A DNA stretch of 64,000 nucleotides from Owenia fusiformis (taxonomy: Eukaryota > Annelida > Polychaeta > Sabellida > Oweniidae): contig CAIIXF020000006.1 of NCBI GenBank assembly GCA_903813345.2, positions 16,992,348 to 17,056,347 of the forward strand, given 5' to 3'. The translations under genes and the position numbers were made by a program. The stretch's first letter is position 1; each line of letters starts with the position of its first letter. The notes beneath the pieces are model-generated. The model made no database searches, had not been told where the DNA came from, and saw only the letters and a list, made by a program, of their open reading frames with translations. Shown piece by piece: positions 35,205-46,696 of this stretch.

Positions 35205-35590
35205 AGATGCGAGTAGAAATAATCTTGATCATGAAAAATTCAGTCAAACTGATGTCATATTTTGAATCTACATGTAAAATTACAGCTAGAAATGAGGTTT
35301 TGAAAAAAAGTTTATCAACTTGAAAATTCAATTTTCTTTGAAAATGTGACTTCTAGGTCGGGGAGATTCACAAAAAGTGAAATATCTTTTCTTGTGATGG
35401 GCAGATAATATTTTCTTTTACTGGACACATTTTAATTTGTATGTCTATCACATACATAAGGGTAATATGAAAAGTGAACCACTAAAACTGATGAATATTC
35501 AGGTTTAAGGGAGTTTTGTAATGCCCTGCCATGTTATTTCCCCAGAATCAGCCACCTGGTGGCGAAACTGGTAACTACCTACTCGCATCT
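35205..35590. mobile_element. AGATGCGAGTAG TIR element, copy 1
   Basis: The left end AGATGCGAGTAG and the right end CTACTCGCATCT are perfect inverted repeats. The body shares AAATAATCTTGAT, GATGTCATATTT, CTACATGTAAAA, AAAAAGTGAAATATC and GCCACCTGGTGG with the copy at 38376-38723. No ORF. No convincing target duplication, so the superfamily is open. Confidence 0.7.
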
Positions 35591-35633
35591 GAGTAATTGG
35601 CAACATTATGTCATGTTTTATTCATACATTCTG

Positions 35634-35822
35634 CAGGCCCATAGCCAGGGAGATTCAGGGGGCTCAAGCGAACATACCTTTGGCCACAAATTCTTTCAAA
35701 ATCATGCAGTTTTTCACCATCCAAAGTGATTTTGACTATTTTTGGGCCAAAGTTGTCCAAAGTGAACCTCCCTGGAATTTTTTAAAAAGTGAACCTCCCC
35801 CTTGGCATTCTTGCAGCCAGGG
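35634..35822. mobile_element. CAGGCCCGTAGCC MITE, diverged copy
   Basis: Starts CAGGCCCATAGCCAGGGAG and contains AATTCTTTCAAAATCATGCA and AGTTTTTCA as in 54005-54156, then AAAGTGAACCTCC twice. The right terminus is degenerate (GCAGCCAGGG). Confidence 0.6.
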
Positions 35823-35833
35823 TATATAGTATT

Positions 35834-36106
35834 TTATATAATGTAAGCATAAATGAAGTCCTTTGAAGAAGGATGAATGCCTGTTCTGCCTACCTTAATC
35901 GAAACCCAAAGTACATCAGAAAATGTAAGTAGAACCTGGATGAGAATTAAGTGCAATAAATGCCATACCTTCAAAAGGAATATGTAACCATGCTTGCTCA
36001 AGGCAAAATGATCAAAAAGTATTGAGTTTAAAAAAGAAACAGTGAAAAGTAAAGCAAGGCATATAGGAACTAACCCCAATATCCCGTAAAGTGATTTTAC
36101 ATTCAA
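35834..36106 (-). other. hydrophobic ORF of doubtful status
   Basis: A 90-codon ORF whose first half is strongly hydrophobic (SLYGILGLVPICLALLFTVS), resembling two membrane segments. No homologous family recognised, no splice context and no conserved motif. AT-rich DNA readily gives Leu/Ile/Phe-rich ORFs, so I do not call it a gene. Confidence 0.12.
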
Positions 36107-36686
36107 AGAATAAGAATCCTATGCTGAAAAAGTGAGAATTACAGTAGAATAAAACCAATATCATTAAATAATATCAAAATGTAGAATAGCTAATTCCAAA
36201 TTCTTGAGAGAAATGTGTGAATTATACATGGCCCAAGATAAAGGAAATCAGTATGCAGTTTGCTGGTTAGGTTTATAATAATGATGGTGATCTATTCTGA
36301 AGCGCACTGGGTCAGAACAACATTTAGACTTGTAATTGCTGACTTAATTCATGCTCATTCACCCTAACCAGCACTTTTGATGCCTGGGTTATTTATAATT
36401 CTGAGAATGATGTGATATTTCTGTCCCATGAACAAAATTGGTGAATTTTACTATGTACATGTATAATATAGTATATTAGTAGCTCACTTTAAAAGCAAGC
36501 ACTTAGAGATAAAGTGCTATAAAATAAATGTAGAATTTGCTAATTTCATGTATAGTGTCTAATGTGTTCAATTCCTCGATGACAGTCCGAATTGCGAAAT
36601 TATTATCTTATCATTGAATCATATAAAATAACAGTTCATCCTGGCTTGGTCAAAGGATAAATTTTTATAAAAAGCATGTAGAAAAA

Positions 36687-36859
36687 TACCCTTTGCACTC
36701 ATTTGACTTCACTTCTTAAAAGAGAGCTTCATCTTCATTCTTTCAGTTTACATAAAATATCTTAACTCATAGAACCATTCAGAGTTTGTTGTCGAAATAT
36801 GGACGACTTTCTATATATGGTAATAATCATAATCATAACTAGACTCTGTGCGCAGGGTC
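36687..36859. mobile_element. 9-bp-TSD MITE, internally deleted copy 3
   Basis: The left end TACCCTTTGCACTC and GACTTCACTTCTTAAAAGAG match copies 1 and 2. The middle is deleted or replaced, and the right end CTAGACTCTGTGCGCAGGGT is retained. Flanks GTAGAAAAA and GTAGAACCT share the first six of nine bases, consistent with an older insertion. Confidence 0.7.
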
Positions 36860-38156
36860 GTAGAACCTCTATTTTAAAGAAGCAAGATCGAACCACATGT
36901 ATTGAAAAGAGTTGGTGATGTGCTGGAAGTCTCTACTAAGTAATATTTTAAACAGTGACAGTTAAAGTAGTTTTAGATCATCAATCCACAAGCAGATAAT
37001 TGCAAAATATAGCCCAGGGATGCTTTATGATCAGTGATAAATGTGCAATAGAGCTATTTTAGGATTGTTCTTTCTGAATTTGTTTTTAAATCTGAGGGTG
37101 TCCTTGTTGTGGGAGTCAACTGAATCTATTTCTAGATCAGCTATTTTCTAACTTTATATTTTATTTTTACAAATTCTGTTCTTTATTTCATGATACATGT
37201 ATATCTGTTTTTTAATTGGCTTATTTGCCTCAAAACAATTCATAAAACTTGTGGGTTGTAGAAAGCAATTTGACAACTCTTGAGCTTAGATATTTAGGGT
37301 TTACAATAGAATTTTAAATAGGGGGGTGCATCAGAGTTCTAGATATATCATGGGCATAGCGCCCGGTATGCTTGGTACATGCGTACCAGATGATTGCAAA
37401 TTCGCTCCAAAAACAACCAAATTTCAAAAGTTTTCTGGAGGAGAACCCCCCCCCCCAGATGCCCCTGAATGCTCATTTTTTGCTTCGCTCAACTCTTGTT
37501 CCCATGATGGTGTACTACTTAGAAAAATAGCATTCTGTCCATGTATATCTTCCATTATATAAATATTCGAGGCTATGGAATTTTTTATGTGATTTTCATT
37601 ATTGATATTTATGAGAATTGTCAAGAGAAATAGTAGTGTATTATCATAAAAGAATATGTGTCTCTTTAACTAATATTCCTCCCACTCTCTGTTATTTAAA
37701 GTACACTCATAATACAGATCAGGTTCAAAAGTCGTCCCATTGGGGCCTACCTAATTAAGGCTATACCGTGTACTTACATATTATATTATGCGTTTTAGTA
37801 TTCCCTGGTAGATTCTTCATTGTTATGTTATAAGTCTGTTAGGTAGCATCAGGTACAAAATATTTTGAAGCAAATGCCTGACATTTCACATATTTTGAAG
37901 CAAATACGTGACATTTACGCATTTCGTGTGAAAAGTCTGAATGGAATGCATTCGCTTTTTTTCGATGTTTTTTTTTTTTACCTCTGCTAACATAGTTCGA
38001 TTTACTGTCTACTCACCCTGGCATTAAACGTCAGAAGTCATCATAAACTCTGACTTTAATTTTGCTCCACTTATTGACATCATCAGTTCATATATTCTGG
38101 ATTTCTGTTATTCGAGATATTGTCTGACATTTTTTGGCACACCCCCTCACCTCCAG
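36860..38156. other. AT-rich, repeat fragment, no gene
   Basis: 37320-37480 resembles a low-copy repeat containing an 11-base C run (GAACCCCCCCCCCCAGATGCC), and 37970-37980 is poly-T. No exon supported. Confidence 0.35.
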
Positions 38157-38268
38157 GGTTAGATTTACAAGTATATTATCTTATCATGTCAATGGAAACA
38201 TGAGTAAACATACATATAGACATGAATATACGTATGCAGTAGACCCACACAAAGGAAGTGGAACACCT
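38157..38268 (+). CDS. candidate exon, unknown gene
   Basis: A strong acceptor (CACACCCCCTCACCTCCAG) ends at 38156. The frame is open from there for about 84 codons to TAA 38410, with a GTATGT donor at 38269 giving a 112-base exon (TYRHEYTYAVDPHKGSGTP near its end). The frame stays protein-like beyond the donor (GNIRIAKRKLTPFKNINHFD), so the exon may be longer. The downstream part runs into a TIR element at 38376. No family recognised. Confidence 0.4.
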
Positions 38269-38375
38269 GTATGTTTATGCAGCAGAGCTAGGACAAAGGG
38301 AAACATCAGAATAGCCAAAAGAAAATTAACACCTTTCAAAAATATTAATCATTTTGACAGTGTATCAAATAGACT

Positions 38376-38723
38376 AGATGCGAGTAGAAATAATCTTGAT
38401 TTACATCATTAAATATTCAAAATTCAGTCAAAGTGATGTCATATTTGAAATCTACATGTAAAAGTACGTCTTAAAATATGGTTTCGAAAATAGTTCTAGT
38501 TCGGGTTGATTCCCCATACAAAATTACAAAATCACAAAAAGTGAAATATCTTTTCTTGTATTGGAAAGATAACATTTTCTTTTACTGGACATATTTTAAT
38601 TTGCATAACTATGAGTTACATAAGGGTTATATGAAAATTGAGCCACACTAAAACAGATGTAATTTAAGTTAAAGAGAACTTTCTACCATACCCGCCACCT
38701 GGTGGTGAAACCTACTCGCATCT
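38376..38723. mobile_element. AGATGCGAGTAG TIR element, copy 2
   Basis: Perfect terminal inverted repeats AGATGCGAGTAG and CTACTCGCATCT, 348 bp, clearly related along its length to 35205-35590 in the same orientation. It lies between two candidate exons. Confidence 0.7.
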
Positions 38724-38815
38724 GCATTATTATTCTATGATATCAACGCAGAAAATCAATCAACAATAGAATGTATCATGTATAATTTATGTATATGTAT
38801 TAGAAACTTCTTCAG

Positions 38816-38967
38816 TTCTCAATATGTAGTGTTAAGTGAAGCTGAAGAAGGTCATCCCATTTTGACTAGTGTGAATCTTATCATTACAAAAATTGGTCTA
38901 AAAAGTGTTTATATTGATTTTCCCCAAAATTGCTCCAGGCTTAATGAAATCAGTGCTTGTCTAAAAA
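38816..38967 (+). CDS. candidate internal exon, unknown gene
   Basis: Acceptor ACTTCTTCAG ends at 38815. One frame is open for 50 codons to a possible donor AAAAA|GTAAAC and then a stop at 38988. The peptide (SEAEEGHPILTSVNLIITKI, then GLKSVYIDFPQNCSRLNEIS) looks like folded-domain sequence. The acceptor's pyrimidine tract is short. No family recognised. Confidence 0.4.
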
Positions 38968-39232
38968 GTAAACTAAGAAGTTCATTGTAACTACCACTTA
39001 TAGCTGGTTCATTAGATTTTTAGAGGTTCCCCTCTTCTGATAAAATAAAGAAAATTGAGAAGGAAATATAATTTTGGCTTGAGAATATTTGCCCTTTTCA
39101 AAGGATCAAATGTTTCACCCTAATGTTATTGATGAAATGTTAGTATGATCTGACTGACTGGGGAACTACATAAGTACATAAGAGGGTGATCCTATTTTAG
39201 CATGAGTGATCCCTTACTGAGATAATCCTTCA

Positions 39233-39420
39233 GATTTGTATTTACAATAGATATTGTATCACTAAACAGGAAAAACTCAACGCATTCAGTGAAATCATTC
39301 ATTTAGATAACTCTAAATTCCATGATCTGTTTATATGTTATGAGATCTATGGAATTTGTACTTATCTTTACCTTGTTTTGATATGTGAAACTTAATCAAA
39401 AGTTAATTTAGAAAATCAGA
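39233..39420 (+). CDS. weak candidate exon
   Basis: An acceptor-like ATAATCCTTCAG near 39230 precedes a frame open for about 50 codons (TKQEKLNAFSEIIHLDNSKF, then HDLFICYEIYG), with GTACTT as a possible donor. Composition is plausible but the signals are ordinary. Confidence 0.2.
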
Positions 39421-40639
39421 GCATCTATCCATCTCTATATTATTGACCTATACTGTGTAATGTGTAACCTCCAAATCGGTGGGATCTTGTTTGCTTTTAT
39501 GAAAAACCAGTGAAGTAATGAAGAAAAATCATGGACCAGATGCTGAATTATATGGAAATACCAAAAGAATCTCGCATTTTGATCATGCAAATATTGGATA
39601 GGAGTCTTAAAACATGTGAATTTTTAGTCCTGGTTACTCTGTGATGATTTGGAAGGTAGAGTACATTGGCAAAGCAGTTTCAAAGGTCATGTAATGTTAC
39701 ATCTAGAGTTGTTTAGGCCATTTTGGAGGTTATGTGAGATTTTTGAGGAAACATGAGTTTCTGGGAATGTATGCTATTGAAATGGTGATATCTTGAATAT
39801 TTAGCTTGCCTAATTAGTAACTGTTGCATAATATCACATTTCTCAGAATTTTAGGAAAAACAATATATAGTATAACAGAACTTTTTAGTCTTGTGTCAAG
39901 TTCTCTTATTTATCCCGCATGGAGTATTTTTTGGAAAATAGGGCCCCGTTTTTCAAAATATTGAGCCTATTTTTAGGTCCAAAAATGAAAGAAATCCCTC
40001 AAATTTTTGCAGGGTCCACTGGTCCAATCCTTGGGAGGGCGTTTCAAATATATAATGGTGGGATAACTGCAAGATCTATTGCGGTGAATTATACTATACC
40101 ATATTTACCTCAGCTTTCTGACTAAGATTCTATCGGTTGGCCTGGCTGCATTATGCATGCATGGAATACCAGTAGTCTGCCCCTAAGTAAGCAAAATTGA
40201 ATATATTTAGTGCAACCTTTTCTGCCAAATTAAGATTTACAAATTTGCACCAATTCTGTTATCCTGTCTGGTTTATAGTTCTTACACTTTCAAGAGATGA
40301 ACATGTTGAAATGCAATCCGTTTTCCAATAAAGAGTCACTGTAGGCAGATTTTTTACAGACACGTCCTATTCTATATTACATAACTTGTGATGTACTGTC
40401 TCAAAGGCATTGAAAATCAATATGACTGACATATAAGACTTAATTTTTTTCTCAGACACAACATATTCAAAAATTTTATGATAAAATATGGCAATTAAAG
40501 AATCAATCAGAATATTTTTGTTTCTTTGCTAATGATTTTTGGCTCACTTAATGATTGTATTATTCCCTCTCTCCCGTGGGGTAAAAATCATACATGTAGA
40601 ATCTTATATAAATGACATACTTTATGACCAGTTGTCAAC
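39421..40639. other. AT-rich, no gene called
   Basis: No exon or repeat that I can support. Confidence 0.35.
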
Positions 40640-40642
40640 CAG

Positions 40643-42507
40643 AGGGGTCATTCATCAACCTATCGCAATTACTGTGACGTCGCAGACACTGGGACCAGCG
40701 TGCGACGTCGCAGTGACTGCGACTGCGACCTATTCATTAACAAATCGCAGTTTGCGATGTCCCTGCGACCAGTCGCAGTGATTACCATGTGCACGTACAC
40801 GTGTAATTTTCACTTAAAGAAGATGACACTATTCTGGTATATTGTAGCTACAATATCTACCTATTGTTGCTAAGGTAGTGCATAAAATAAATATAGATAT
40901 TATGTTTTTTCTTGGGGCTATAGTCCGAAACGAAAACGCTTCCAAAAGACCTAATACATGTAGCCTATAGAACATGGCCAATACTAAGCGCTCTATAGAT
41001 TTGATTAAGATTGATTGATTAAACATGTCAGATTGATTGATTTACCATGTCATGCAAGATCAACAACATGGATACTGAGTGGGTACAGCCACGTGGGTTC
41101 AAACCACATGTAGCGCACAATCACTGCGACCGGTCTCATGGTGAAGTACTTAAAGTGTGCGCCTGACCCGGCTACGTATAGCACAGAGTTTATACTGGTG
41201 GATTAGACTAGTTCATTTTTTTATATGTGTGTGAAAGCTTTCTCTTATTTGCGTTTTTTCGTTTAGTACGGTTTTGTTATAATTGCCGAGGTCATATAAC
41301 CGGGATAAAACAATGATTATCGTTGACTGCCCACACACAAAACATACGTTGAGTGAACAGTGTTATTACAAACAACAGGCTTTAGAATACAAAGCGTAGT
41401 GTGATAATAAGCTGCACACTACCACTGCTGCATGTACATATTACTAATTTACTAGGGCTCCCAAAGAGTGGATAGGGAGGTTGTGTTTGTCACTTTTAAA
41501 TTTTGCATTTCAAAATTGTCATTTTACATGTCATAATTTGTTGGTTTCATTCGTTTAGCCAATCAAAACATTGTAAAACAATAAATTGTCTGTTACGTAC
41601 AATCAATTTTGTTCAGTTTTGATTAGTTGTCAGAATAAAGTTACGTTCATCTGAATCCATGTATCAAAACAAAAATCCTATTTTCACTTCAAAATACTTC
41701 AGTGAGATGAAGGCTCGGAATTGTCACATGCAATAACTTATTGTCGTATTCGTTATTTTATCTTCTCGATAGTGATAGTCGCACATTTGATGCCAGGTCA
41801 CCTTGTCGCGTACCTCTTGGGGAACCCCACATTTATGTGTGTACTCATGGAAGTAAATTCCCGGTGTAGCCGAGAGCCACAAACTTTTCAACAGGTTCGA
41901 AATGACCAATTTCTCTCATATATACTCTAAATATTTTATTATTTAGCACCTACAAAGTATTGCTAATAACCATATGTAATTTCAATAAGGAAACTTATCT
42001 GGCTACATATAAATTCAATATCAACGATAGCTGTTCTCTCAACACGTCCTGGCTTACCTTGTGGTGACAAACCCTGGATTTTCGCTATTTATAGTTTATC
42101 AACACCTGGACGCATGCGCATTTTATACTTTATCGGGCACTTTAAAAATACAAACCGAAAACTAGCTGGTTTTGATAGTATCACAAACATGTTAAACATA
42201 ATGCATATGTTGTGCAATTTTAATATATCATGGATCGAATATCGAACTATACATCCTAGAATTTCCATATAATTTCATAAAGAAATTCAACTAATTTAAG
42301 ACATTTTTCGTGAACTGAAATCACTGCGACTGGGTACCACCGGTTGCTTAAATTTGGGCCATTTTGGGGGTATTTCACTGCGACGTTGCAGGAAATTCTA
42401 CCGATCGCAGTCGCATGAGATTGATGAATAGGACGTAATCGCTAAAAAGTGCCCTTGCGACATCGCAGGCTTGCGACGTGCTTGCGATAGCTTGTTGAAT
42501 GACCCCT
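40643..42507. mobile_element. PIF/Harbinger-like element, 1.87 kb, non-autonomous
   Basis: Outer ends AGGGGTCATTCATCAACCTA and the inverse of TTGTTGAATGACCCCT are inverted. Both are flanked by CAG (40640-40642 and 42508-42510), a 3-bp duplication of the CWG type reported for PIF/Harbinger. Both subterminal regions (40670-40790 and 42325-42490) are packed with CTGCGAC/GTCGCAG motifs, including TGCGACGTCGCAG. The centre is ordinary AT-rich DNA with no intact transposase. A pair of ~60-70-codon ORFs on opposite strands at 41721-41930 may be remnants. Confidence 0.65.
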
Positions 42508-42720
42508 CAGAGGTAGTTGTTCAAAATGTTCAAGTGTGGATTTAAATTGCCAGTTTTTCAAAAAAGTCAAATAAAGAAAAAAAATTCAGAATATAAACAA
42601 AAGTTGTTTTTGCAATGGTCGCTGACATATTTTGCCCTGGAGAATTCTTTGATATTTCTCTTTGGATGATGAGTGATATGTTTGCAATAATGTGGAAAGT
42701 TACATTAGTCGGCTCCTCAG

Positions 42721-42990
42721 TCGTGTCACCATGATCTCCTTAAAGTAGAGCAGTTTAATGATCAGTTCAGTAAATTAGCAATCATTCAAATTGAAGTTCT
42801 AAAAACCCGTTCCAAAATCAATGATGGTAGAGTCCCGAACGAGTACTTTGGCAGTGATGCTTGTTTAAAGAATGTGTATGATGAAGGATATTTTGCCAAT
42901 GAAGGATATGAAATATATCTGTTAAGTTCATCAACAAAGTTGATCAAAGAAGAACTAGAGCCAACTATGGATGAACAGACAGGAGGCTAG
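42721..42990 (+). CDS. terminal coding exon of an unrecognised gene
   Basis: The acceptor GTCGGCTCCTCAG ends at 42720 and one frame then runs 89 codons to TAG at 42988. The frame lacks an ATG near its start, so ORF searches miss it. The product is balanced and soluble-looking: SCHHDLLKVEQFNDQFSKLA, a helical stretch IIQIEVLKTRSKI, an aromatic segment (PNEYFGSD, NVYDEGYFANEGYEIY), and an acidic C-terminus ending EELEPTMDEQTGG. It lies 214 bp downstream of the Harbinger-like element, which therefore sits in its upstream intron. The family is not recognised. Confidence 0.6.
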   Translation, partial: SCHHDLLKVEQFNDQFSKLAIIQIEVLKTRSKINDGRVPNEYFGSDACLKNVYDEGYFANEGYEIYLLSSSTKLIKEELEPTMDEQTGG

Positions 42991-43200
42991 TTTAGAGTTT
43001 AGAACCCTGTTAGCCAAATTTAGGCCCCTGTTAGCCTTTAGAAACCTGTTAGACTAGTTTTGGATTTGATTTAGAAAGTGAAGGACCCTGTTAAGCGAGT
43101 GAAGGACCTTATCAGACTAGTTTAGCTGTTCAAACTGTAACTGAAACTGTACAGGACCCTGTTAGACTATTTAAGGACTTTTTGATTAGTATTTTGCCCA
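42991..43200 (+). repeat. degenerate GACCCTGTTAGAC repeats in the presumed 3'UTR
   Basis: At least six related units, such as AACCCTGTTAGCC, CCCCTGTTAGCC, AACCTGTTAGAC, GACCCTGTTAAGC and GACCCTGTTAGAC, several followed by TAGTTTA. They begin directly after the stop codon at 42990. Confidence 0.6.
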
Positions 43201-44528
43201 CATATATTTTATATAGAATGATTGGATGTAAAAGTAATGGAAAGATTAGTGCAAGAATATGTTACCTTACTCCCCATCATAAATTTAAGGTGTTTCGTTA
43301 ATAAGCAGGAAATTGTGTCTATGAGTAGTTTGAATGGAGTAATTGCTGCAACCTATTTTCTCCTAAATTATGTCATACATATTGCTTTTTTTAGAAATCA
43401 GAAAGCAAAATGTATTGTGGAATCATTTAGATTTCTTCACTTAATGTATTTTTTAAGCAGATTATGTAAAAGCTGAATGAAAAAATGAGCTTGAACATTT
43501 CTTGTTCTCTCAGGACATTTACCATTTGTTTCACCCATTTTGCTTTTTTTAAACATTTCTCCTGTCAGCGTATATTACATTTTAGGACATTTGACTTGTT
43601 ACTTCTTCATTGTAAAGTAGATTTCTCTCATTTCCTCAAAAAATGACTAAATGCATAATAATTTATTGATATGCCACGCCTATATTAAATTGAGCAAGTC
43701 CTATGGAAATATTTGCTCACAAATAGAACTTGGATGTATAAGCATCCCTAGGGTATATTTGTGTATATAGCTCAGTTGGCTTCTAGATTGCCTACTCTTG
43801 CTGTTCTTCTCATTACTTTGAGCTTTCTAGATGCATCTAGAAGGTCCACACTCACAATGGATGTTTTTCCAAATTTTGTATATCTAAATAAATATCTAAG
43901 CCAAATTGCCAAAAGGTGAATAACTCAAAATCGGGGGTGGGGGGGGGGGGGTCGGGTTGATAATTGAAGATACTAATCTTATATGACTCATATAATGATT
44001 TACTATTTTGAAGAATAATGTAAATTCACTACTCAGGTCACATGTTTAAGCCTTTTATAATTTGCAATTTTGAAATAACCTATCATATTGAAGAACAAAA
44101 AACAAAATTCAAGTTCATTATATTTATCTGATGAGGACTTTAGTTTGCCAATATTATTTAGGAGGGTGTATATTTGTGTCTACTAAGAGAGTCAAACAAA
44201 TTTGGTTTTTGTCAGATAATATTTTAACCTAATCTCTCGGTATTTGAGAATGACATTATATAATCATAAAATCAAAGCAGCTGTAATTTACACTGATATT
44301 TTTATTCCTCTTTATGAAAATAAAAGCTCTGGTTCGTCATACATGTCACCCTGCTGAAAATGTCACAATTGCCAGACATATAACTCATCCTTCTCTCTTG
44401 GTTTTCAATAAGATGTTCAGTTAGTTTGTTAAGGTACTGACAACAGGCAGTTTTCTTTGGTTGTTTTGGGGGATTTTGTAACTGTTTTCAGTTATTCATT
44501 GTCACATGCCAGTATCTGTTATTTAAGA
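43201..44528. other. AT-rich, no gene called
   Basis: A strong acceptor (TTTCTTGTTCTCTCAG) near 43514 opens about 40 codons in one frame, but the peptide is Phe/His-rich and has no donor. Contains a poly-G run at about 43937-43951. Confidence 0.35.
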
Positions 44529-44694
44529 AATATAGACCGAAGAGCAGGTAATAACGTCAAATGCACCCCACAGGGCTAGGCACAGATGTTTTCTGCACCC
44601 CAATCTTCTGTAGGGAGTGAGGGGTTCGAAAGCCTTTGTGCCTAGCCCTAAGGGGTGTATTTGACGATATTACACCTCCTCTGGGGTCTATATT
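44529..44694. repeat. foldback/hairpin element
   Basis: CGTCAAATGCACCCCACAGG then GCTAGGCACA (44554-44584) pairs with TGTGCCTAGCCCTAAGGGGT then GTATTTGACG at 27 of 30 bases. Pairing extends outward, as ATATAGACC faces GGTCTATAT. A companion hairpin GGGGTAT...ATACCCC follows at about 44791-44818. No ORF. Confidence 0.65.
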
Positions 44695-45243
44695 ACGATT
44701 CGAACATGTAAACTCCCAAAATGTATCGAATATTCATTGTGTTTCACATTGCTACGGCCCACCGTTATGACGTCACATATTACTCGTTTTACCAGGGGTA
44801 TTGTTCGTGAATATACCCCGGATGAAATTTTGACCTTGTTCCCAGTTTATAGGACGTATGAATACAGTGGGTCACATTCTTTTCTGGATTTGTTTTATTT
44901 TAACTATTCATCTAATATCCAATTGTATTCCAAACCAGATTATCTAGTTCATTGCCCAAAATTACAAATTGGAATGACCCAGTTCTCATTTTGTGACATG
45001 ATTTTTCATTTCAGATGTCATCTTCAGTATCATTTGTCTAGTTATTAGTGTATGTAACCTTGGAGATTTTGATTGAATTGCTCTTGAGCAATAAGAATGG
45101 GTGAAATTTCTGTTCAGAGACAGTAAATAAGACAAATAAACTGTCAAAAACATAAGATAGCCAACAAATTCACCAATTTAGTAGAGCATGATTATGTGAA
45201 ATTGATTTCAGCTTGATGGTTGAGTAATTTGAGATACACAGGC
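44695..45243. other. repeat-derived, no gene
   Basis: The 103-codon + strand ORF at 44737-45048 begins in repeat sequence next to the hairpins and has no recognisable motif; not treated as a gene. Confidence 0.3.
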
Positions 45244-45260
45244 TAATACTTACAAGGTAT

Positions 45261-46696
45261 TTTTTTCTTTTCTATTTAGAGTCCTAATGGACCATTTATT
45301 TTTATCAAACGAAACAGAAAATGTGGTGTTTTATTTATTTTTATTTATAAAAGTCTATATAATGCATTTGCATCGATACCCCTTCGGTCTAGCTGCTTAA
45401 TGCTGTCTAGATACACTCTTAGATAATTGATAAATTTGAAAAAGTAAGGTATTTCGCTTTCTAAAAATGATTTGTATATAATATATTTCACAATCAGTAT
45501 GCTGAAGCTTATTTAGTTTCTCTTCATTCTGGATGATACCTAATAAAATATTATTTTCAGTAACCTTTGATTCTTTATTAACTTTTTGTTTCCACCATTC
45601 AATAAATTGCTTCCATATATCTTTTGTTATTCTACTGTTCACGAGCATGTGCTTCATGGTATGGGCATGGGCATTTGTCCGTCTGTGTAATGTTCATCAT
45701 TTTTATTAACTTATTGTTGCATGTTAATGTATTTGTCAATATTACTGTACTTTGATTCTTTATTTACTTTTTGTTTCCACCATTCAATAAATTGCTTCCA
45801 TATATCTTTTGTTATTCTACTGTTCACGAGCATGTGCTTCATGGTATGGGCATGGGCATTTGTCCGTCTGTGTAATGTTCATCATTTTTATTAACTTATT
45901 GTTGCATGTTAATGTATTTGTCAATATTACTGGAAACTCCAAATTTTTGTAATAGTATTTCATTTCTGTTTCCTTTACATCATTTTCTTGAATCCATTTT
46001 CTCAAAGATGTAGGTTTTTCCACTTCTTTTTCAAGGATTTTTATTATATATTGTTTTACATGTCAATTGACTGGGAAGTGGTAATGTTTTAATGTGCATT
46101 TGTTTGTCAATCTGTTATTTTTAAGATTTTTCCATGTTTTGGGAATAGCGCTTAGTATACTCGCATATTTCAAAAAGTCTATATGAATGTTAAATTTTTG
46201 CTCCAGTTCTGTCTTAGATAAGAAGTTGTCATTTCTGTCTAAGATATCATGAATTTTAACAATACCTGCTTGATGCCATTTCTTGAAGTACAGCATTTTA
46301 TTATTGACTAAAATATTTACATCATGATGAGTTACTTCTGCCCATGTTTCTAGCATTGTCAAATAAAAATTTAGGAATTTCGTTATAATTTTGAAAATAC
46401 TTTATTTTTCATTTCTTCAATTTTCTTTGCGATATTCAATTTTGATTTATCATCTGCATCATAGGTAAATGTTATTCCTAGAGCTTTTACACTAGTTATT
46501 GATTTGATTCCATTTATATCTTGCTGTTTTTCCCGATCTCTTCCTATCCACATTATTCCAGTCTTTTCTTTGTTAATTTCTAGACCAGAACATTTTCCAA
46601 ATTTTTCAACTTAATTTAAAGCATTATTTGTTGACTCGTGATCGTTCAAAAAGATGGTTGTGTCATCAGCATACTGACAAAGTTTGACTTCACATT
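45261..46696 (-). mobile_element. 5'-truncated LINE (L1/Tx1-like), degenerate
   Basis: A 17-bp direct repeat TAATACTTACAAGGTAT flanks it at 45244-45260 and 46697-46713. Reading leftwards on the - strand, the start falls within reverse transcriptase: QYADDTTIFL contains the catalytic YADD, followed by SGLEINKEKTGIMWIG. Further on are KKWHQAGIVKIHDIL, SAIPKTWKN and a C-terminal region with DKCPCPY and FIEWWKQKV, as in L1/Tx1-type ORF2. Stop codons (for example after NNALN) and frameshifts break it. A T-rich run at the low-coordinate edge fits the 3' tail. Truncation at the 5' end plus a target duplication is the usual LINE insertion outcome. Confidence 0.85.
45565..45934. repeat. 185-bp tandem duplication inside the LINE
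   Basis: Two adjacent copies offset by 185 bp (45565-45749 and 45750-45934) are almost identical, for example across TTCCACCATTCAATAAATTG and GGTATGGGCATGGGCATTTG. The duplication follows or accompanies the insertion and adds a frameshift to the coding remnant. Confidence 0.85.

Noticed and set aside
35560-35572. CCACCTGGTGGCG, resembling a CTCF-type site (also near 38696)
   Set aside because: It is part of a transposable element body and the match is short. No basis to claim binding.
41094-41108. GGTTCAAACC considered as a tRNA B box
   Set aside because: No A box or acceptor-stem pairing at the right distance; it lies within the Harbinger-like element. No tRNA gene was found anywhere in the window.
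43222-43476. 84-codon + strand ORF downstream of the 42721 exon
   Set aside because: It starts on an alternative codon, is Ile/Leu/Phe-rich as expected from AT-rich DNA and lies in the presumed 3'UTR.
44737-45048. 103-codon + strand ORF
   Set aside because: It starts in hairpin repeat sequence, has no recognisable motif and no splice context.
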